Below, piece by piece: positions 52,571-61,202 of a DNA stretch of 64,000 nt (the first letter of the stretch is position 1; each line of letters starts with the position of its first letter). The notes below the pieces were generated by a model. That model searched no databases. It saw only the letters and a list, made by a program, of their open reading frames with translations, and was not told the DNA's origin. A program made the position numbers and the translations under genes. Source of the stretch: Oscillospiraceae bacterium (lineage in GTDB: Bacteria > Bacillota > Clostridia > Oscillospirales > Ruminococcaceae); contig JAEEIA010000002.1 in the NCBI GenBank assembly GCA_016281125.1, forward strand, positions 20,389 through 84,388, written 5' to 3'.

Positions 52571-52601
52571 TGCGATCCCTCCCGGCTTTCCGTTCTCTCA
52601 T

Positions 52602-53813
52602 TCAAAAGCTGTCGTTCTGATGCGCACGGTCAAAATATTCCTGCGTCGGGTCACGGAATGCCTGTGCCTGCGGGAGTGTCGGATCCAGGAAGCGATCCGC
52701 GGGCTGCGGAACCTCCGGGAGCTCCGGCATCTCAAAGCCAGGGGGCTGCACGGGCGCACTCTGCGGCATGCCGAACGTCTGCGGCTGTGCAGACGCACTC
52801 TGCGGCATACCAAAGGTCTGCGGCTGTGCAGGCGCACTCTGCGGCATACCAAAGGTCTGCGGCTGTGCAGGCGCGCTTTGCGGCATACCAAAGGTCTGCG
52901 GCTGCGCGGACGCATTCTGCGGCATACCAAAGGTATGCGGCTGTGCGGGTGCTATCTGCGGATTACCGAATGTCTGCTGCTGCGCGGACGCTATCTGCGG
53001 ATTACCGAAGGTCTGCGGCTGTGCCTGTACGCCGCCTGCTGCATAGCTGCCGCGGACAGCGTCAAAGCCGCGCTGCGGATCCGAAAAGACCGGCTGCTGA
53101 TTGATCTGCCCGCCGAACGCCGGCTGCCCGTACCCCTGCGGTGCATAGCCCTGCTGTGCTTGCATGCTGGCATTGGAATGCGCAATCGAACCGGTAAACT
53201 GTGTGCGGTAACCGGGGTTCTCCGCCGGACGCATCTGGTTCGGGAACATAGTGTCGGTATACACCGCTTCCTGATACTGCTTGACCAGCTGGAACACGCT
53301 CTCGTATTCCTTGATGTTGCTGATGCTGAAAATATTTGCGCGCCTGCGGTTTCCGTATTGAATATTTGAGGCTGCGGAATTCATTGTCACGTCACCGGTG
53401 CCGAACATCTTGTCGAACATGCCCTGCCGGACGGATACGCTGGACAGCTCCGCAAACGGCTTCATCACAACATTGGAGGAAAAAACGCCGGTTTTGATAT
53501 AAACGCCGCGGTCAGTGACCGCATACTCCGTGTTCTTTGCGTGCATACCGGAGGTCAGAATGCCGATCAGATACAGCCAGACCGGCATCAAGTGAATCAG
53601 GAAAAATGCAGCCATGCCGATACCGATTCCGCCGAATCCGGTTTCCGCGGCGGCTCTGCCGGCGCCGAAAATAAATCCGCCGTCAATCAGTGCCCACACA
53701 AGGGCAAACGGCATCAGCGGGTTAAAAATTGACTCCAGAACAGATACGGCTTTTTCCTTTTGTCCGTGCCATAATATTTTTTCATTTCCGCTGATCTGAT
53801 CCAGCAGTTTCAT
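52602..53813 (-). CDS. PH-domain membrane protein with 13-residue Pro/Gln repeats
   Basis: 403 aa. Two membrane helices (about 30-55 and 70-92) are followed by a bacterial PH domain (AVTDRGVYIKTGVFSSNVVMKPFAEL, SVRQGMFDKMFGTGDVTM). From about residue 200 the chain is low-complexity with FSDPQRGFDAVRGSYAAGG, shared with its neighbour, and then eight 13-residue units of consensus QPQTFGMPQSAPA. GGAGGG lies 7 nt before the ATG. The repeats look like a flexible cytoplasmic interaction arm; function unknown. Confidence 0.85.
   Translation of the reverse strand: MKLLDQISGNEKILWHGQKEKAVSVLESIFNPLMPFALVWALIDGGFIFGAGRAAAETGFGGIGIGMAAFFLIHLMPVWLYLIGILTSGMHAKNTEYAVTDRGVYIKTGVFSSNVVMKPFAELSSVSVRQGMFDKMFGTGDVTMNSAASNIQYGNRRRANIFSISNIKEYESVFQLVKQYQEAVYTDTMFPNQMRPAENPGYRTQFTGSIAHSNASMQAQQGYAPQGYGQPAFGGQINQQPVFSDPQRGFDAVRGSYAAGGVQAQPQTFGNPQIASAQQQTFGNPQIAPAQPHTFGMPQNASAQPQTFGMPQSAPAQPQTFGMPQSAPAQPQTFGMPQSASAQPQTFGMPQSAPVQPPGFEMPELPEVPQPADRFLDPTLPQAQAFRDPTQEYFDRAHQNDSF
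52730..53025 (-). repeat. 39-bp tandem repeats encoding a Pro/Gln arm
   Basis: About eight in-frame 39-bp units; the middle units are nearly identical in DNA, so copy number may vary between strains. Confidence 0.88.
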
Positions 53814-53879
53814 CAAAATCCCTCCTGTCAAATTCATCACTGCCGCGGCAGTGAACGAAACGCGCATGATTTTATATGT

Positions 53880-53908
53880 AGTATACCAGTATTTGAGGGT
53901 TTTGTCAA
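53880..53908 (-). promoter_or_regulatory. Promoter of the PH-domain protein gene
   Basis: On the minus strand, TTGACA, 17 nt, TATACT. Confidence 0.82.
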
Positions 53909-53954
53909 GGGTGCACGAAAATTGAAAATAGATATTTTGCGGTGTATATAAACG

Positions 53955-54200
53955 CTTACGGCACGCGAAAATAAAAGTTTTTGGTCGAGCTTTTTTCAAA
54001 AAGCTCGCGGGTCGAGGGCAGAGCCCTCGTCGCCCGTCGCAACGGGCGAAACTCCCCTGCGTTCAAGAGCTCGGCGGGCTTGGGGACCTCACGTTTGCCG
54101 TAGGCAAACTGCACAGTTTCGCGTTGCGAAACATGGGCGATTAGAGGTCCCCATTCTCTAATAGCATCCGCGAAGCGGATTCCTCTTTATAATAAATCTC
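53955..54200 (+). repeat. Repeat family B, copy 2, with attached palindromes
   Basis: GCGAAAATAAAAGTTTTTGG, GAGCTTTTTTCAAAAAGCTC, GGGTCGAGGGCAGAGCCCTC, CGCCCGTCGCAACGGGCG, then GGGGACCTC and, about 90 nt on, GAGGTCCCC. It fills the gap between the PH gene and DUF1292; no gene is seen. Confidence 0.82.
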
Positions 54201-54232
54201 CTCGATTGGCCACTCCCACACAAAATTGGCTC

Positions 54233-54261
54233 TTGACATTTTCAGGGAAATCGGTTACAAT
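54233..54261 (+). promoter_or_regulatory. Promoter of the DUF1292 gene
   Basis: TTGACA, 17 nt, TACAAT. Confidence 0.82.
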
Positions 54262-54322
54262 ATAGTATACGGCTTGCCCGTAAATTTCAGTCCGGATGCA
54301 GTCCGGCGGAACGGAGAGAACA

Positions 54323-54664
54323 ATGCAAGATCAAAATACACCAATGGAACAGGATGAAATGATGGACGGTGCCGAGCTCTACACGCTTGTGGACGAGGAA
54401 GGCAACGAAAAGCTGTTCGAGCTGGTCGATATGCTGGAGGAAAACGGTCAGGTCTATTTCGCACTGATCCCGCACATTGAAAATCCGGCTGAGCTGCTTG
54501 AAGGCGAAGTTGAGCTGGTTGTGCTCTGCGCAAAGACCGACGACGAGGGGAACGAGATCCTGGAGCCGATCGAGAGCGACGAGGAGTACGAGCGCATCGC
54601 AGATCTGTTCATCGAGCGTCTGGATGCAGATGCCGAGGACGAGGAAGATAGCGATAACGATTAA
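54323..54664 (+). CDS. DUF1292 (YrzB-like) acidic protein
   Basis: 113 aa, strongly acidic. LYTLVDEEGNEKLFELVDMLE and ENGQVYFALIPH match DUF1292, and an EDEEDSDND tail ends it. Function unknown; in many Firmicutes it neighbours ireB and ruvX, here it is about 17 kb from ireB. GGAGAGAACA precedes the ATG. Confidence 0.9.
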   Translation: MQDQNTPMEQDEMMDGAELYTLVDEEGNEKLFELVDMLEENGQVYFALIPHIENPAELLEGEVELVVLCAKTDDEGNEILEPIESDEEYERIADLFIERLDADAEDEEDSDND

Positions 54665-54706
54665 AGTTATCCAAAATTTGCAGGCAAAATTAGTTAAAGT
54701 TACCTA

Positions 54707-54735
54707 TTGATTTTTTTTACGCTTCATGGTATACT
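54707..54735 (+). promoter_or_regulatory. Promoter of the likely 6S RNA
   Basis: TTGATT, 17 nt, TATACT at 54730-54735. Confidence 0.75.
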
Positions 54736-54741
54736 AAATAC

Positions 54742-54994
54742 AACAAAGGAAATGCACAGCATTCTGCCTTGTGCGACCAAGCCTGATTTGATATAATCCA
54801 ACACTTATATTCAGGGAATCCTGCTCTGTGTCAAGTATTGCAGACCTCCCGCTGACAACAGCGGTTGCCAGGGAGCGTGAGATGCACAGGCGAATACCCA
54901 CCTGCTCAAAGCGGGTTTTATTGTTCAGGCGACGGCAAGGCGGAGACTGAGATGCACAGCGGGCAGACCGGAAACGGTCTGTCCGCTTTTTCAT
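54742..54994 (+). ncRNA. ssrS: Likely 6S RNA
   Basis: A promoter and an intrinsic terminator bracket about 250 nt without an open frame. The ends form a long interrupted closing helix: CTGCCTTG (near 54767) with CAAGGCGG (near 54936), then GCCTGA with TCAGGC. A large open central region follows, and an apical arm (CTCCC...GGGAG, CCGCTG/CAGCGG around ACAA). This is the 6S plan, in which the open centre mimics a melted promoter and traps RNA polymerase holoenzyme. The identity rests on structure and size, not on a sequence match. Confidence 0.66.
54959..54994 (+). terminator. Terminator of the likely 6S RNA
   Basis: GCGGGCAGACCG, GAAA loop, CGGTCTGTCCGC, then TTTTT. Confidence 0.9.
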
Positions 54995-55026
54995 AAGCGA
55001 AAATCCTGTGAAATATCGAAAATTAC

Positions 55027-55055
55027 TTGCAATTTTCCATAAAATATGTTAGAAT
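55027..55055 (+). promoter_or_regulatory. Promoter of the SseB gene
   Basis: TTGCAA, 17 nt, TAGAAT. Confidence 0.78.
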
Positions 55056-55117
55056 GGATTTATACGCTGAAAAAGCGCAATGACCACACAGTTTTTGAAC
55101 GATGAGGAGGATTCTCA

Positions 55118-56053
55118 ATGCCAGAACCTATGCAGCCGATTACCAACCCCGATCTCGTTGACGCAATGGCCACCTTTAAGCTGGATCTTGCAAACAGAGA
55201 GAACGCGGAGAATTTTCAGGAACACGAAAAAGCCTTTCTGAAGGCCGCAATCGAAGCGCGGTATCTTCTGCCCGCGATGGTCGAGCAGCCCGAAGAGCCG
55301 CAGGCGGAGGGTGAGCCGCAGCAGGCCCGCGTCGCCTTCCAGATCATGACCAACCCGAAGAACGAAAAATTCATGCCCGCCTTCACTGACGAGGTTGAGC
55401 TGAAAAAGAACCGCAAGCCCGGCGAACGCTTCCAGGTCGCCGTCATGAGCTTCAATGACCTCTACCGCTTCATGAAGGCGAACGAGGCCATCAACGGCGT
55501 CGTCATCAATCCGTTCGGCAGTGCGCTCTGCCTGATCCGTCAGCAGATCATTGCGATCGGTGACAGAGGCGGCGAGCTCGTGCTCTCCGCACCGATGCCG
55601 TCCGAGGCACAGCCCGCACCTGTCCCGATGCCGCAGCCGACCAACCCGCTCGGCGCCGTGGAAAACTCCCGCGAACAGCAGCAGGATCTGATCCGTCAGG
55701 CCATGGCTGATATGGAGGCCGCAAAGGCAAATGCCGATGAAGCCGCCGAGCCGGAAACCGATCCGCTGACCGACGATCTGCTTTCCGCACTCAAGGGCGT
55801 GCTCAAGAAGCAGAAGACCGTCAAGAAGGCATTTATCCGTCCGGAAACCGAAAAGGGCGAGCGCTATCTCCTGATCGCGCTGGATGCGGACGAGAGCACC
55901 GATATCGAAGCAATCAGCGAGGCACTGGCAAAGGACTGCGCAGATTATTCCGATCTGCCGTTCGACTGCGTTGCAGCTTCGTCGATCCGCGCAAAGGAGC
56001 TTGTCGCTGAGGGCAAGCCGTTCTACGAGAAAAAGCGCTTCGGTATCTTCTGA
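55118..56053 (+). CDS. SseB-family protein
   Basis: 311 aa. The N-terminal SseB domain contains LEGE-type acidic turns, FMPAFTDEVELKKNR, FNDLYRFMKANEAINGVVINPFG; an Ala/Pro/Gln linker (residues about 165-215) leads to a C-terminal SseB domain (KKQKTVKKAFIRPETEKGERYLLIALDADE). Named for enhanced serine sensitivity in E. coli; mechanism unclear. AGGAGG precedes the ATG. No terminator separates it from the GH5 gene 104 nt downstream. Confidence 0.85.
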   Translation: MPEPMQPITNPDLVDAMATFKLDLANRENAENFQEHEKAFLKAAIEARYLLPAMVEQPEEPQAEGEPQQARVAFQIMTNPKNEKFMPAFTDEVELKKNRKPGERFQVAVMSFNDLYRFMKANEAINGVVINPFGSALCLIRQQIIAIGDRGGELVLSAPMPSEAQPAPVPMPQPTNPLGAVENSREQQQDLIRQAMADMEAAKANADEAAEPETDPLTDDLLSALKGVLKKQKTVKKAFIRPETEKGERYLLIALDADESTDIEAISEALAKDCADYSDLPFDCVAASSIRAKELVAEGKPFYEKKRFGIF

Positions 56054-56157
56054 TCCCGGTTCAAACGGTACAGCTGCCCATATTGAGGGCATGGACAGCA
56101 AACGTACCGTCCGACCCCGTGCCGCGCACGGAAACATAAAATGGAGGGAAAAGTACC

Positions 56158-58122
56158 ATGAAACACAAGGCATTGCTGTCACTTTGCATGGCAGCGGTCA
56201 TCACTGCGACAGGCACTGTCGGACCTGCGGGTAAGTCCGTGCAGCTGCCGATGAATGTTGTCGCGGCGGATGACACCAACGACGACTGGCTCCACTGTGA
56301 GGGCAGCCGCATCTTTGACAAGGACGGCAAGGAGGTCTGGCTGACCGGTGCAAATTGGTTCGGCTTCAACTGCTCCGAAAACTGCGCACACGGCCTGTAT
56401 GCCGCAGACGTAGACGACATGCTGTCCACCATCGCGGATCACGGCATCAATGTGCTGCGCTTCCCGATTTCCACCACGCTGCTCAAATCGTGGATGAACG
56501 GCGAGCCGCATGCCGTCAGCTCCGTGCAGGCGTCCTATACGCCGCCGAAGGATGTGGAAGGCGAGGACGGCAAGATCACGCCCGCCGGATACTACACGAA
56601 CATCAACAAGGATTTCGTGCTGGATGACGGCAAGACCGTCAAGAACAGCATGGAGATCTTTGACATCATCATGCAGAAGTGCAAGAAGTACGGCCTCAAG
56701 GCGTTCATCGACATTCACAGCCCCGATGAAAACAACTCCGGCCACGACTATGAGCTCTGGTACGGCAAGGCCGGCATCACCACGAAGGACTGGCAGGATA
56801 CGCTGGTCTGGCTGGCAAAGAAGTATGCAAACGATGACACGCTCATCGGCTACGATCTGAAGAACGAGCCGCACGGCAAGCGTGCCTATAAGGAAGGCGG
56901 CTGCCCGAGCACCATTGCAAAATGGGACGGCTCCACGGACGAGAACAACTGGGCATATGCGGCAACAAAGTGCGCAGAGGCGATTCTCGACGTCAACCCG
57001 AATGCGCTGATCTTCATTGAAGGCATTGAGCAGTATCCGATGACCGAAAAGGGCTATGACTTCGATACCCCGGATGTCTGGGAACCGAAGACTGAGGACG
57101 AAAAGAGATGGTACGGCGCATGGTGGGGCGGTAACCTCCGCGGCGTCAAGGATTATCCGATCAAGATGTCCACACCGGAAAAGCAGTCCAAGATTGTTTA
57201 CTCTCCGCATGATTACGGCCCGTCTGTTTATGCACAGACATGGTTCGACAAGGACTTCTCCGAGGAAACGCTGCTGGATGATTACTGGCGCGGCACCTGG
57301 GCTTACATCAACGAGCAGGATATTGCACCGCTGCTGATCGGTGAGTGGGGCGGCTTTGTGGACGGCACCAAAAACCAGAAGTGGATGGAGCTGCTGGCCG
57401 CTTATATGACCAAGCACCACATCAACCACACCTACTGGTGTCTGAACCCGAACTCCGGCGATACCGGTGGCCTGCTCAGCCACGACTTCCTGACCTGGGA
57501 TTCCGGACGCTACGGCATCCTGAAAAAGACCCTCTGGCAGACGAAGTCCGGCAAGTTCATCGGTCTGGATCACCAGACGCCGCTCGGCAACAACGGCGTT
57601 TCGCTGTCGCAGTTCTACGCCTCCGGCGAGGGCAGCAACCTCGACGCAGGCAATGGCGGCGGTCAGGGACATTCCGTTGATACGCCCACGGTTCCGAAGG
57701 AAACCACCACAGCACCGGCTGTAACCACAACCGCGGCACCTGCGACCACAACCGCAGCACCCGAAACCACGCCGGCACCGGTCACCACCCCGGAAGTGAT
57801 CTACACAACCCCGTGGCCTGTGACCACGCAGCCGCCTGTTGTTGAAACGACTGCTGCCGTGACAACAACCGTCAGAGAGGAGCCGGGCATAGCGGCAACC
57901 AAGTGGGGCGACGCAAACCTCGATAACAACGTTGACGTTGCAGATGCCGTGCTGATCTGCCGTTACCTGATCAGCGACAGTACCGCGAAGATTCAGGAGC
58001 AGGGCGTTGCCAATGCCGCCGTCATCAACGGCGACAATGCACCGACCGCAAGCGACGTTGCGAAGATCCTGCAATTCATTGCAAAGATGATCACCGAAGA
58101 AGAGCTTGCACCGAAGAAATAA
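56158..58122 (+). CDS. GH5 endoglucanase-type enzyme with dockerin (copy 1)
   Basis: 654 aa. A signal peptide (about 1-37) leads into a GH5 (beta/alpha)8 barrel. GANWFGFNC starts the barrel, the acid/base Glu is in GYDLKNEPHG and the nucleophile Glu in LLIGEWGGF. A His/Tyr pair appears in YSPHDYGPSVY. A Thr/Pro linker (about 505-575) separates a dockerin: first calcium loop GDANLDNNVDVADAVLICRYL, second loop degenerate with NAAVINGDNAPTASDVAKIL. Secreted and probably cellulosome-bound, cutting beta-1,4-glucans (substrate inferred). GGAGGGAAA lies upstream. Confidence 0.95.
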   Translation: MKHKALLSLCMAAVITATGTVGPAGKSVQLPMNVVAADDTNDDWLHCEGSRIFDKDGKEVWLTGANWFGFNCSENCAHGLYAADVDDMLSTIADHGINVLRFPISTTLLKSWMNGEPHAVSSVQASYTPPKDVEGEDGKITPAGYYTNINKDFVLDDGKTVKNSMEIFDIIMQKCKKYGLKAFIDIHSPDENNSGHDYELWYGKAGITTKDWQDTLVWLAKKYANDDTLIGYDLKNEPHGKRAYKEGGCPSTIAKWDGSTDENNWAYAATKCAEAILDVNPNALIFIEGIEQYPMTEKGYDFDTPDVWEPKTEDEKRWYGAWWGGNLRGVKDYPIKMSTPEKQSKIVYSPHDYGPSVYAQTWFDKDFSEETLLDDYWRGTWAYINEQDIAPLLIGEWGGFVDGTKNQKWMELLAAYMTKHHINHTYWCLNPNSGDTGGLLSHDFLTWDSGRYGILKKTLWQTKSGKFIGLDHQTPLGNNGVSLSQFYASGEGSNLDAGNGGGQGHSVDTPTVPKETTTAPAVTTTAAPATTTAAPETTPAPVTTPEVIYTTPWPVTTQPPVVETTAAVTTTVREEPGIAATKWGDANLDNNVDVADAVLICRYLISDSTAKIQEQGVANAAVINGDNAPTASDVAKILQFIAKMITEEELAPKK

Positions 58123-58133
58123 GCATAAGATGC

Positions 58134-58171
58134 ATGACCCGTTCTGTGAGATGCAGAACGGGTCATTTTTG
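58134..58171 (+). terminator. Terminator of GH5 copy 1
   Basis: ATGACCCGTTCTG with CAGAACGGGTCAT, then TTTTTG. Confidence 0.9.
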
Positions 58172-58381
58172 CGCTTTCGTCAGATCATTTGCCCAATGAT
58201 TGCGGCAATTCAAATATCAGACATAAAACATTCACATCCGGTTCATAGATTTATGCTATCATTATAATGATGAAATGCGTGCCGACAGCACCGTTTCGCC
58301 GCAGACGGTACGGCAGACGCAGTGAGAGGGCCTGCGTACACCGAAAGTACCGCTGCTCAAACATGCAAGGAGGAAAAAGCC

Positions 58382-60220
58382 ATGAAGCAACATCACCTGG
58401 CTGCCTTATGTCTGGCAGCACTCATCGCGGCAGGCACGCTTGGTTATACGGGTAAGACCATGCAGCAGCCTGTCACCGCAAAAGCAGCTGACGACTGCAA
58501 CGACGACTGGCTCCACTGTGAGGGCAGCCGCATCTTCGACAAGGACGGCAACGAGGTCTGGCTGACCGGCGCAAACTGGTTCGGCTTCAACTGCACCGAG
58601 AATTCGCCGCACTATCTTTGGAGCGGCGACATCAACGACCTTGTTAAGGACATCGCTGACCACGGCGTCAACGTGCTCCGCCTGCCGGTTTCGACCGAGC
58701 TGCTCTACAACTGGATGATCGGCGAGCCCGATCCGATTGAGAGCATCAACCCGAACAACGATCCGAGCTATCCGTTCAACGTCGATCTGATCCGCGCGGA
58801 CGGCAGCGTCTGCGACAGCAAGGAGCTGTTCGACATCCTGCTCAAAAAATGCAAGGAAAACGGCATCAAGGCGTTTATCGACATCCACAGCCCCGAATCC
58901 AACAACTCCGGCCATAATTACGGTCTTTGGTACGGCAAGTCTTTTACCGCAAACAACGGCAAGGCGGTCCAAGTCACCACGGATGTGTGGATCGAAACGC
59001 TTGCATGGTGCGCAAATGAATACAAAAACGACGACACGCTGATCGGCTTCGACCTGAAAAACGAGCCGCACAGCAAGTACGGCGGTGCACCGATTGACGC
59101 AATCTGGGATGATTCGGATGAACCGAACAACTGGAAAAAGGCTGCTGAGGACTGCGCAAACGCGATCCTTGCCAAAAACCCGAATGCGCTGATCCTGATT
59201 GAGGGCGTCGAGGGCTTTGAAGGCCACGGCGCATGGTGGGGCGGCAACCTCCGCGGTGTCGCAAAATATCCCGTCACGCCGACCTCCGGCACGGGGCAGA
59301 TCGTCTACTCCCCGCATGATTACGGCCCGGTCGTCAGCGATCAGCCGTGGTTCCACAAGGATTTCACGGAAAAAACGCTGCTGGACGACTACTGGCGCGA
59401 AACCTGGGCGTATCTCGTCGAGGAGGACAAGTACCCGCTGCTGATCGGTGAATGGGGCGGCAGACTGGACGACGGCGACAACGAAAAGTGGCTCGGCCTG
59501 CTCCGCGACTACATGATCAAGAACCACATCAACCACACCTTCTGGTGCCTCAACGATGACTCCGGTGATACCGGCGGACTGTGGAAGGATATCCAGTTCG
59601 GCACCACGCAGAACGCGGACGGCACGATCTCCGGCCACACCACCATCAACTGGGATACGAAGAAATACGAAACCTACTACTACCCGGCGATCTGGAAAAC
59701 CTCTGAAACCAAGAAGTTCATCGGTCTGGATCACCAGGTTCCGCTCGGCAAAAACGGCATCAGCCTTTCGGAGTATTACGCATCCAGCGAAACAAGCAAT
59801 CTGGACGGCGGCTCCAAGGGCAAGCACGGCGGCTCTGCGACCATTGTGACCACACCGCCGACGCAGACGACCGAACCGCCTGTTGTCACCACGGCTGCGA
59901 TTACCACGCCGACCCCGACTGTGACCACACCCGAACCGGCTGTCACGACCGAACCCGCCGCCACGACCACAAGGGGGGGTGCCAGGCCCGAAGCAACAAA
60001 ATGGGGCGACTGCAACCTCGATAATTCGGTGGATGTTTCCGACGCTGTTCTGCTTTGCCGGTATCTGGTTAGCGATGCGGACGCGAAAATCTCGGACCAG
60101 GGAATCGTAAACGCATCTGTCGTGAAGGCCGGCGAAGCACCGACCGGCGAATGCGTCACCAAGATCATCAAGCGCATTGCCAAAATTATCACAGACGAAG
60201 AACTCGCCCCGCAGGCATAA
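58382..60220 (+). CDS. GH5 endoglucanase-type enzyme with dockerin (copy 2)
   Basis: 612 aa, paralogue of the previous enzyme and next to it in tandem. Signal peptide (about 1-35); barrel with GANWFGFNC, acid/base Glu in GFDLKNEPHS, YSPHDYGPVV and nucleophile Glu in LLIGEWGGR. It lacks the about 20-residue segment around the first copy's TEKGYDFDTPDVW and carries an extra loop before the end of the barrel (DIQFGTTQNADGTISGHTT). A Thr/Pro linker and a dockerin (GDCNLDNSVDVSDAVLLC, second loop degenerate) follow. AAGGAGG precedes the ATG. Duplication with divergence suggests different substrate preferences. Confidence 0.95.
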   Translation: MKQHHLAALCLAALIAAGTLGYTGKTMQQPVTAKAADDCNDDWLHCEGSRIFDKDGNEVWLTGANWFGFNCTENSPHYLWSGDINDLVKDIADHGVNVLRLPVSTELLYNWMIGEPDPIESINPNNDPSYPFNVDLIRADGSVCDSKELFDILLKKCKENGIKAFIDIHSPESNNSGHNYGLWYGKSFTANNGKAVQVTTDVWIETLAWCANEYKNDDTLIGFDLKNEPHSKYGGAPIDAIWDDSDEPNNWKKAAEDCANAILAKNPNALILIEGVEGFEGHGAWWGGNLRGVAKYPVTPTSGTGQIVYSPHDYGPVVSDQPWFHKDFTEKTLLDDYWRETWAYLVEEDKYPLLIGEWGGRLDDGDNEKWLGLLRDYMIKNHINHTFWCLNDDSGDTGGLWKDIQFGTTQNADGTISGHTTINWDTKKYETYYYPAIWKTSETKKFIGLDHQVPLGKNGISLSEYYASSETSNLDGGSKGKHGGSATIVTTPPTQTTEPPVVTTAAITTPTPTVTTPEPAVTTEPAATTTRGGARPEATKWGDCNLDNSVDVSDAVLLCRYLVSDADAKISDQGIVNASVVKAGEAPTGECVTKIIKRIAKIITDEELAPQA

Positions 60221-60224
60221 AAAA

Positions 60225-60302
60225 TGCGGTATCTCCGATAGATTGATAATGGGGCGCTGCCCCAAACCCCTCCAAAGGGACGAATCCCTTTGGAATCCCG
60301 TA
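60225..60302 (-). repeat. Repeat family A, copy 5 (inverted)
   Basis: GCGGTATCTCCGAT, AATGGGGCGCTGCCCCAAACCCC, CCAAAGGGACGAATCCCTTTGG, AATCCCG, the reverse complement of the copies at 7264 and 50650. Confidence 0.85.
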
Positions 60303-60338
60303 ATAAGAAAACGGATGCAAATACATTGTTTTCATCAT

Positions 60339-60424
60339 AATGGGATTCTTAAGGGACAATGTCCCTTAAGCAGGGGCTTGGGGACAGCGTCCCCATTTCA
60401 AATCCATCGGAGATACCGCTTTAT
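60339..60424 (+). repeat. Repeat family A, copy 6
   Basis: GGGATTCTTAAGGGAC, GTCCCTTAAG, GGGGCTTGGGGACAGCGTCCCC, AATCCATCGGAGATACCG, TTT. It faces copy 5, so the two form a large inverted repeat between the GH5 and pilin genes. Confidence 0.85.
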
Positions 60425-60513
60425 ACCACGAAATATGGACGCCGACTGTCTGTCAGCGCCCATTCAGTTTGTATTCCGGAATCAGGGAGCGAAACGCCCC
60501 CATGGAACCTCTG

Positions 60514-61059
60514 TTACGTACCGCTTCCGCCGTCGCGCAAGCCCAGTGCATAATCAACAGCAATATTGGAATCCCAGAACGTACCGCTGTTGACCTCCGT
60601 ATCATACGCCTCCGGACCGATCGCAATCGGATAGGAACCGGGATACTGCTTCAGCATCACACCGACCGCATTGCATGCGCCCTCCTGGATGTTAGCAGTA
60701 AATTCATCGAGCTCCAGAACCTTACTGAAATACTGATGGATCTTATGATAAAAAATCACTTCAATTTTATGCGGATCTGTTGTCGTTTCAAACGTCACGT
60801 GTTCATCCAGAAAGGACTGAATCTCTGCGCCTGTGTGCTGGATTCTGCCGTCCAGCGTGCGTGTATTGATATCAACACCGCACATATCCGTCACGGCCAA
60901 GTTGATACCGTTATACAGCTCTTTGGACGAAGCGTTTGCAGACTGAATCTTCGCACGTTTGATATACCCGAACATGGCTGGCACAAGAATGGCCGCCAGA
61001 ATGCCGATGATCGCAATGACGACGATCAGCTCGATCAAGGTAAAGCCTTTCCGCTTCAT
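60514..61059 (-). CDS. Type IV major-pilin-like protein, copy 2
   Basis: 181 aa. Prepilin peptide KRKG is followed by FTLIELIVVIAIIGILAAIL, with Glu-5 of the mature protein present. The rest is a soluble head with few Cys. Assembled into pili on the cell surface by PilB; the Ruminococcus albus pilins of this type take part in binding cellulose (established for that species, inferred here). It lies 144 nt downstream of the other pilin gene, past a hairpin, so it is likely expressed at a lower level. Confidence 0.93.
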   Translation of the reverse strand: MKRKGFTLIELIVVIAIIGILAAILVPAMFGYIKRAKIQSANASSKELYNGINLAVTDMCGVDINTRTLDGRIQHTGAEIQSFLDEHVTFETTTDPHKIEVIFYHKIHQYFSKVLELDEFTANIQEGACNAVGVMLKQYPGSYPIAIGPEAYDTEVNSGTFWDSNIAVDYALGLRDGGSGT

Positions 61060-61116
61060 TGTTATGCCCTCATCTCTATAATCATGTCAATTCAATTTAA
61101 CAAATTGTTGCTTAGA

Positions 61117-61146
61117 AAGAATGCCTCCAGAACTGGAGGCATTCCT
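61117..61146 (-). terminator. Hairpin between the two pilin genes
   Basis: GAATGCCTCCAG with CTGGAGGCATTC, then TTTCT on the minus strand. It could end or attenuate the pilin transcript. Confidence 0.75.
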
Positions 61147-61202
61147 TACTTTCAGTTAGTCAGTTAATATCCGCTTGGATTCAACCGAGTTCTCTGCTCA
61201 GA

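Noticed and set aside
52730..53025. CRISPR-like array
   Set aside because: The 39-bp units are contiguous, without spacers, in frame within a protein gene, and no cas genes are present.
56179..58074. Open frame of 631 codons on the minus strand opposite GH5 copy 1 (and a similar one at 58406-60265 opposite copy 2)
   Set aside because: Both lie wholly antisense to genes with clear catalytic motifs and show Arg/Val/Cys-rich composition typical of the complement of GC-biased codons. No Shine-Dalgarno.
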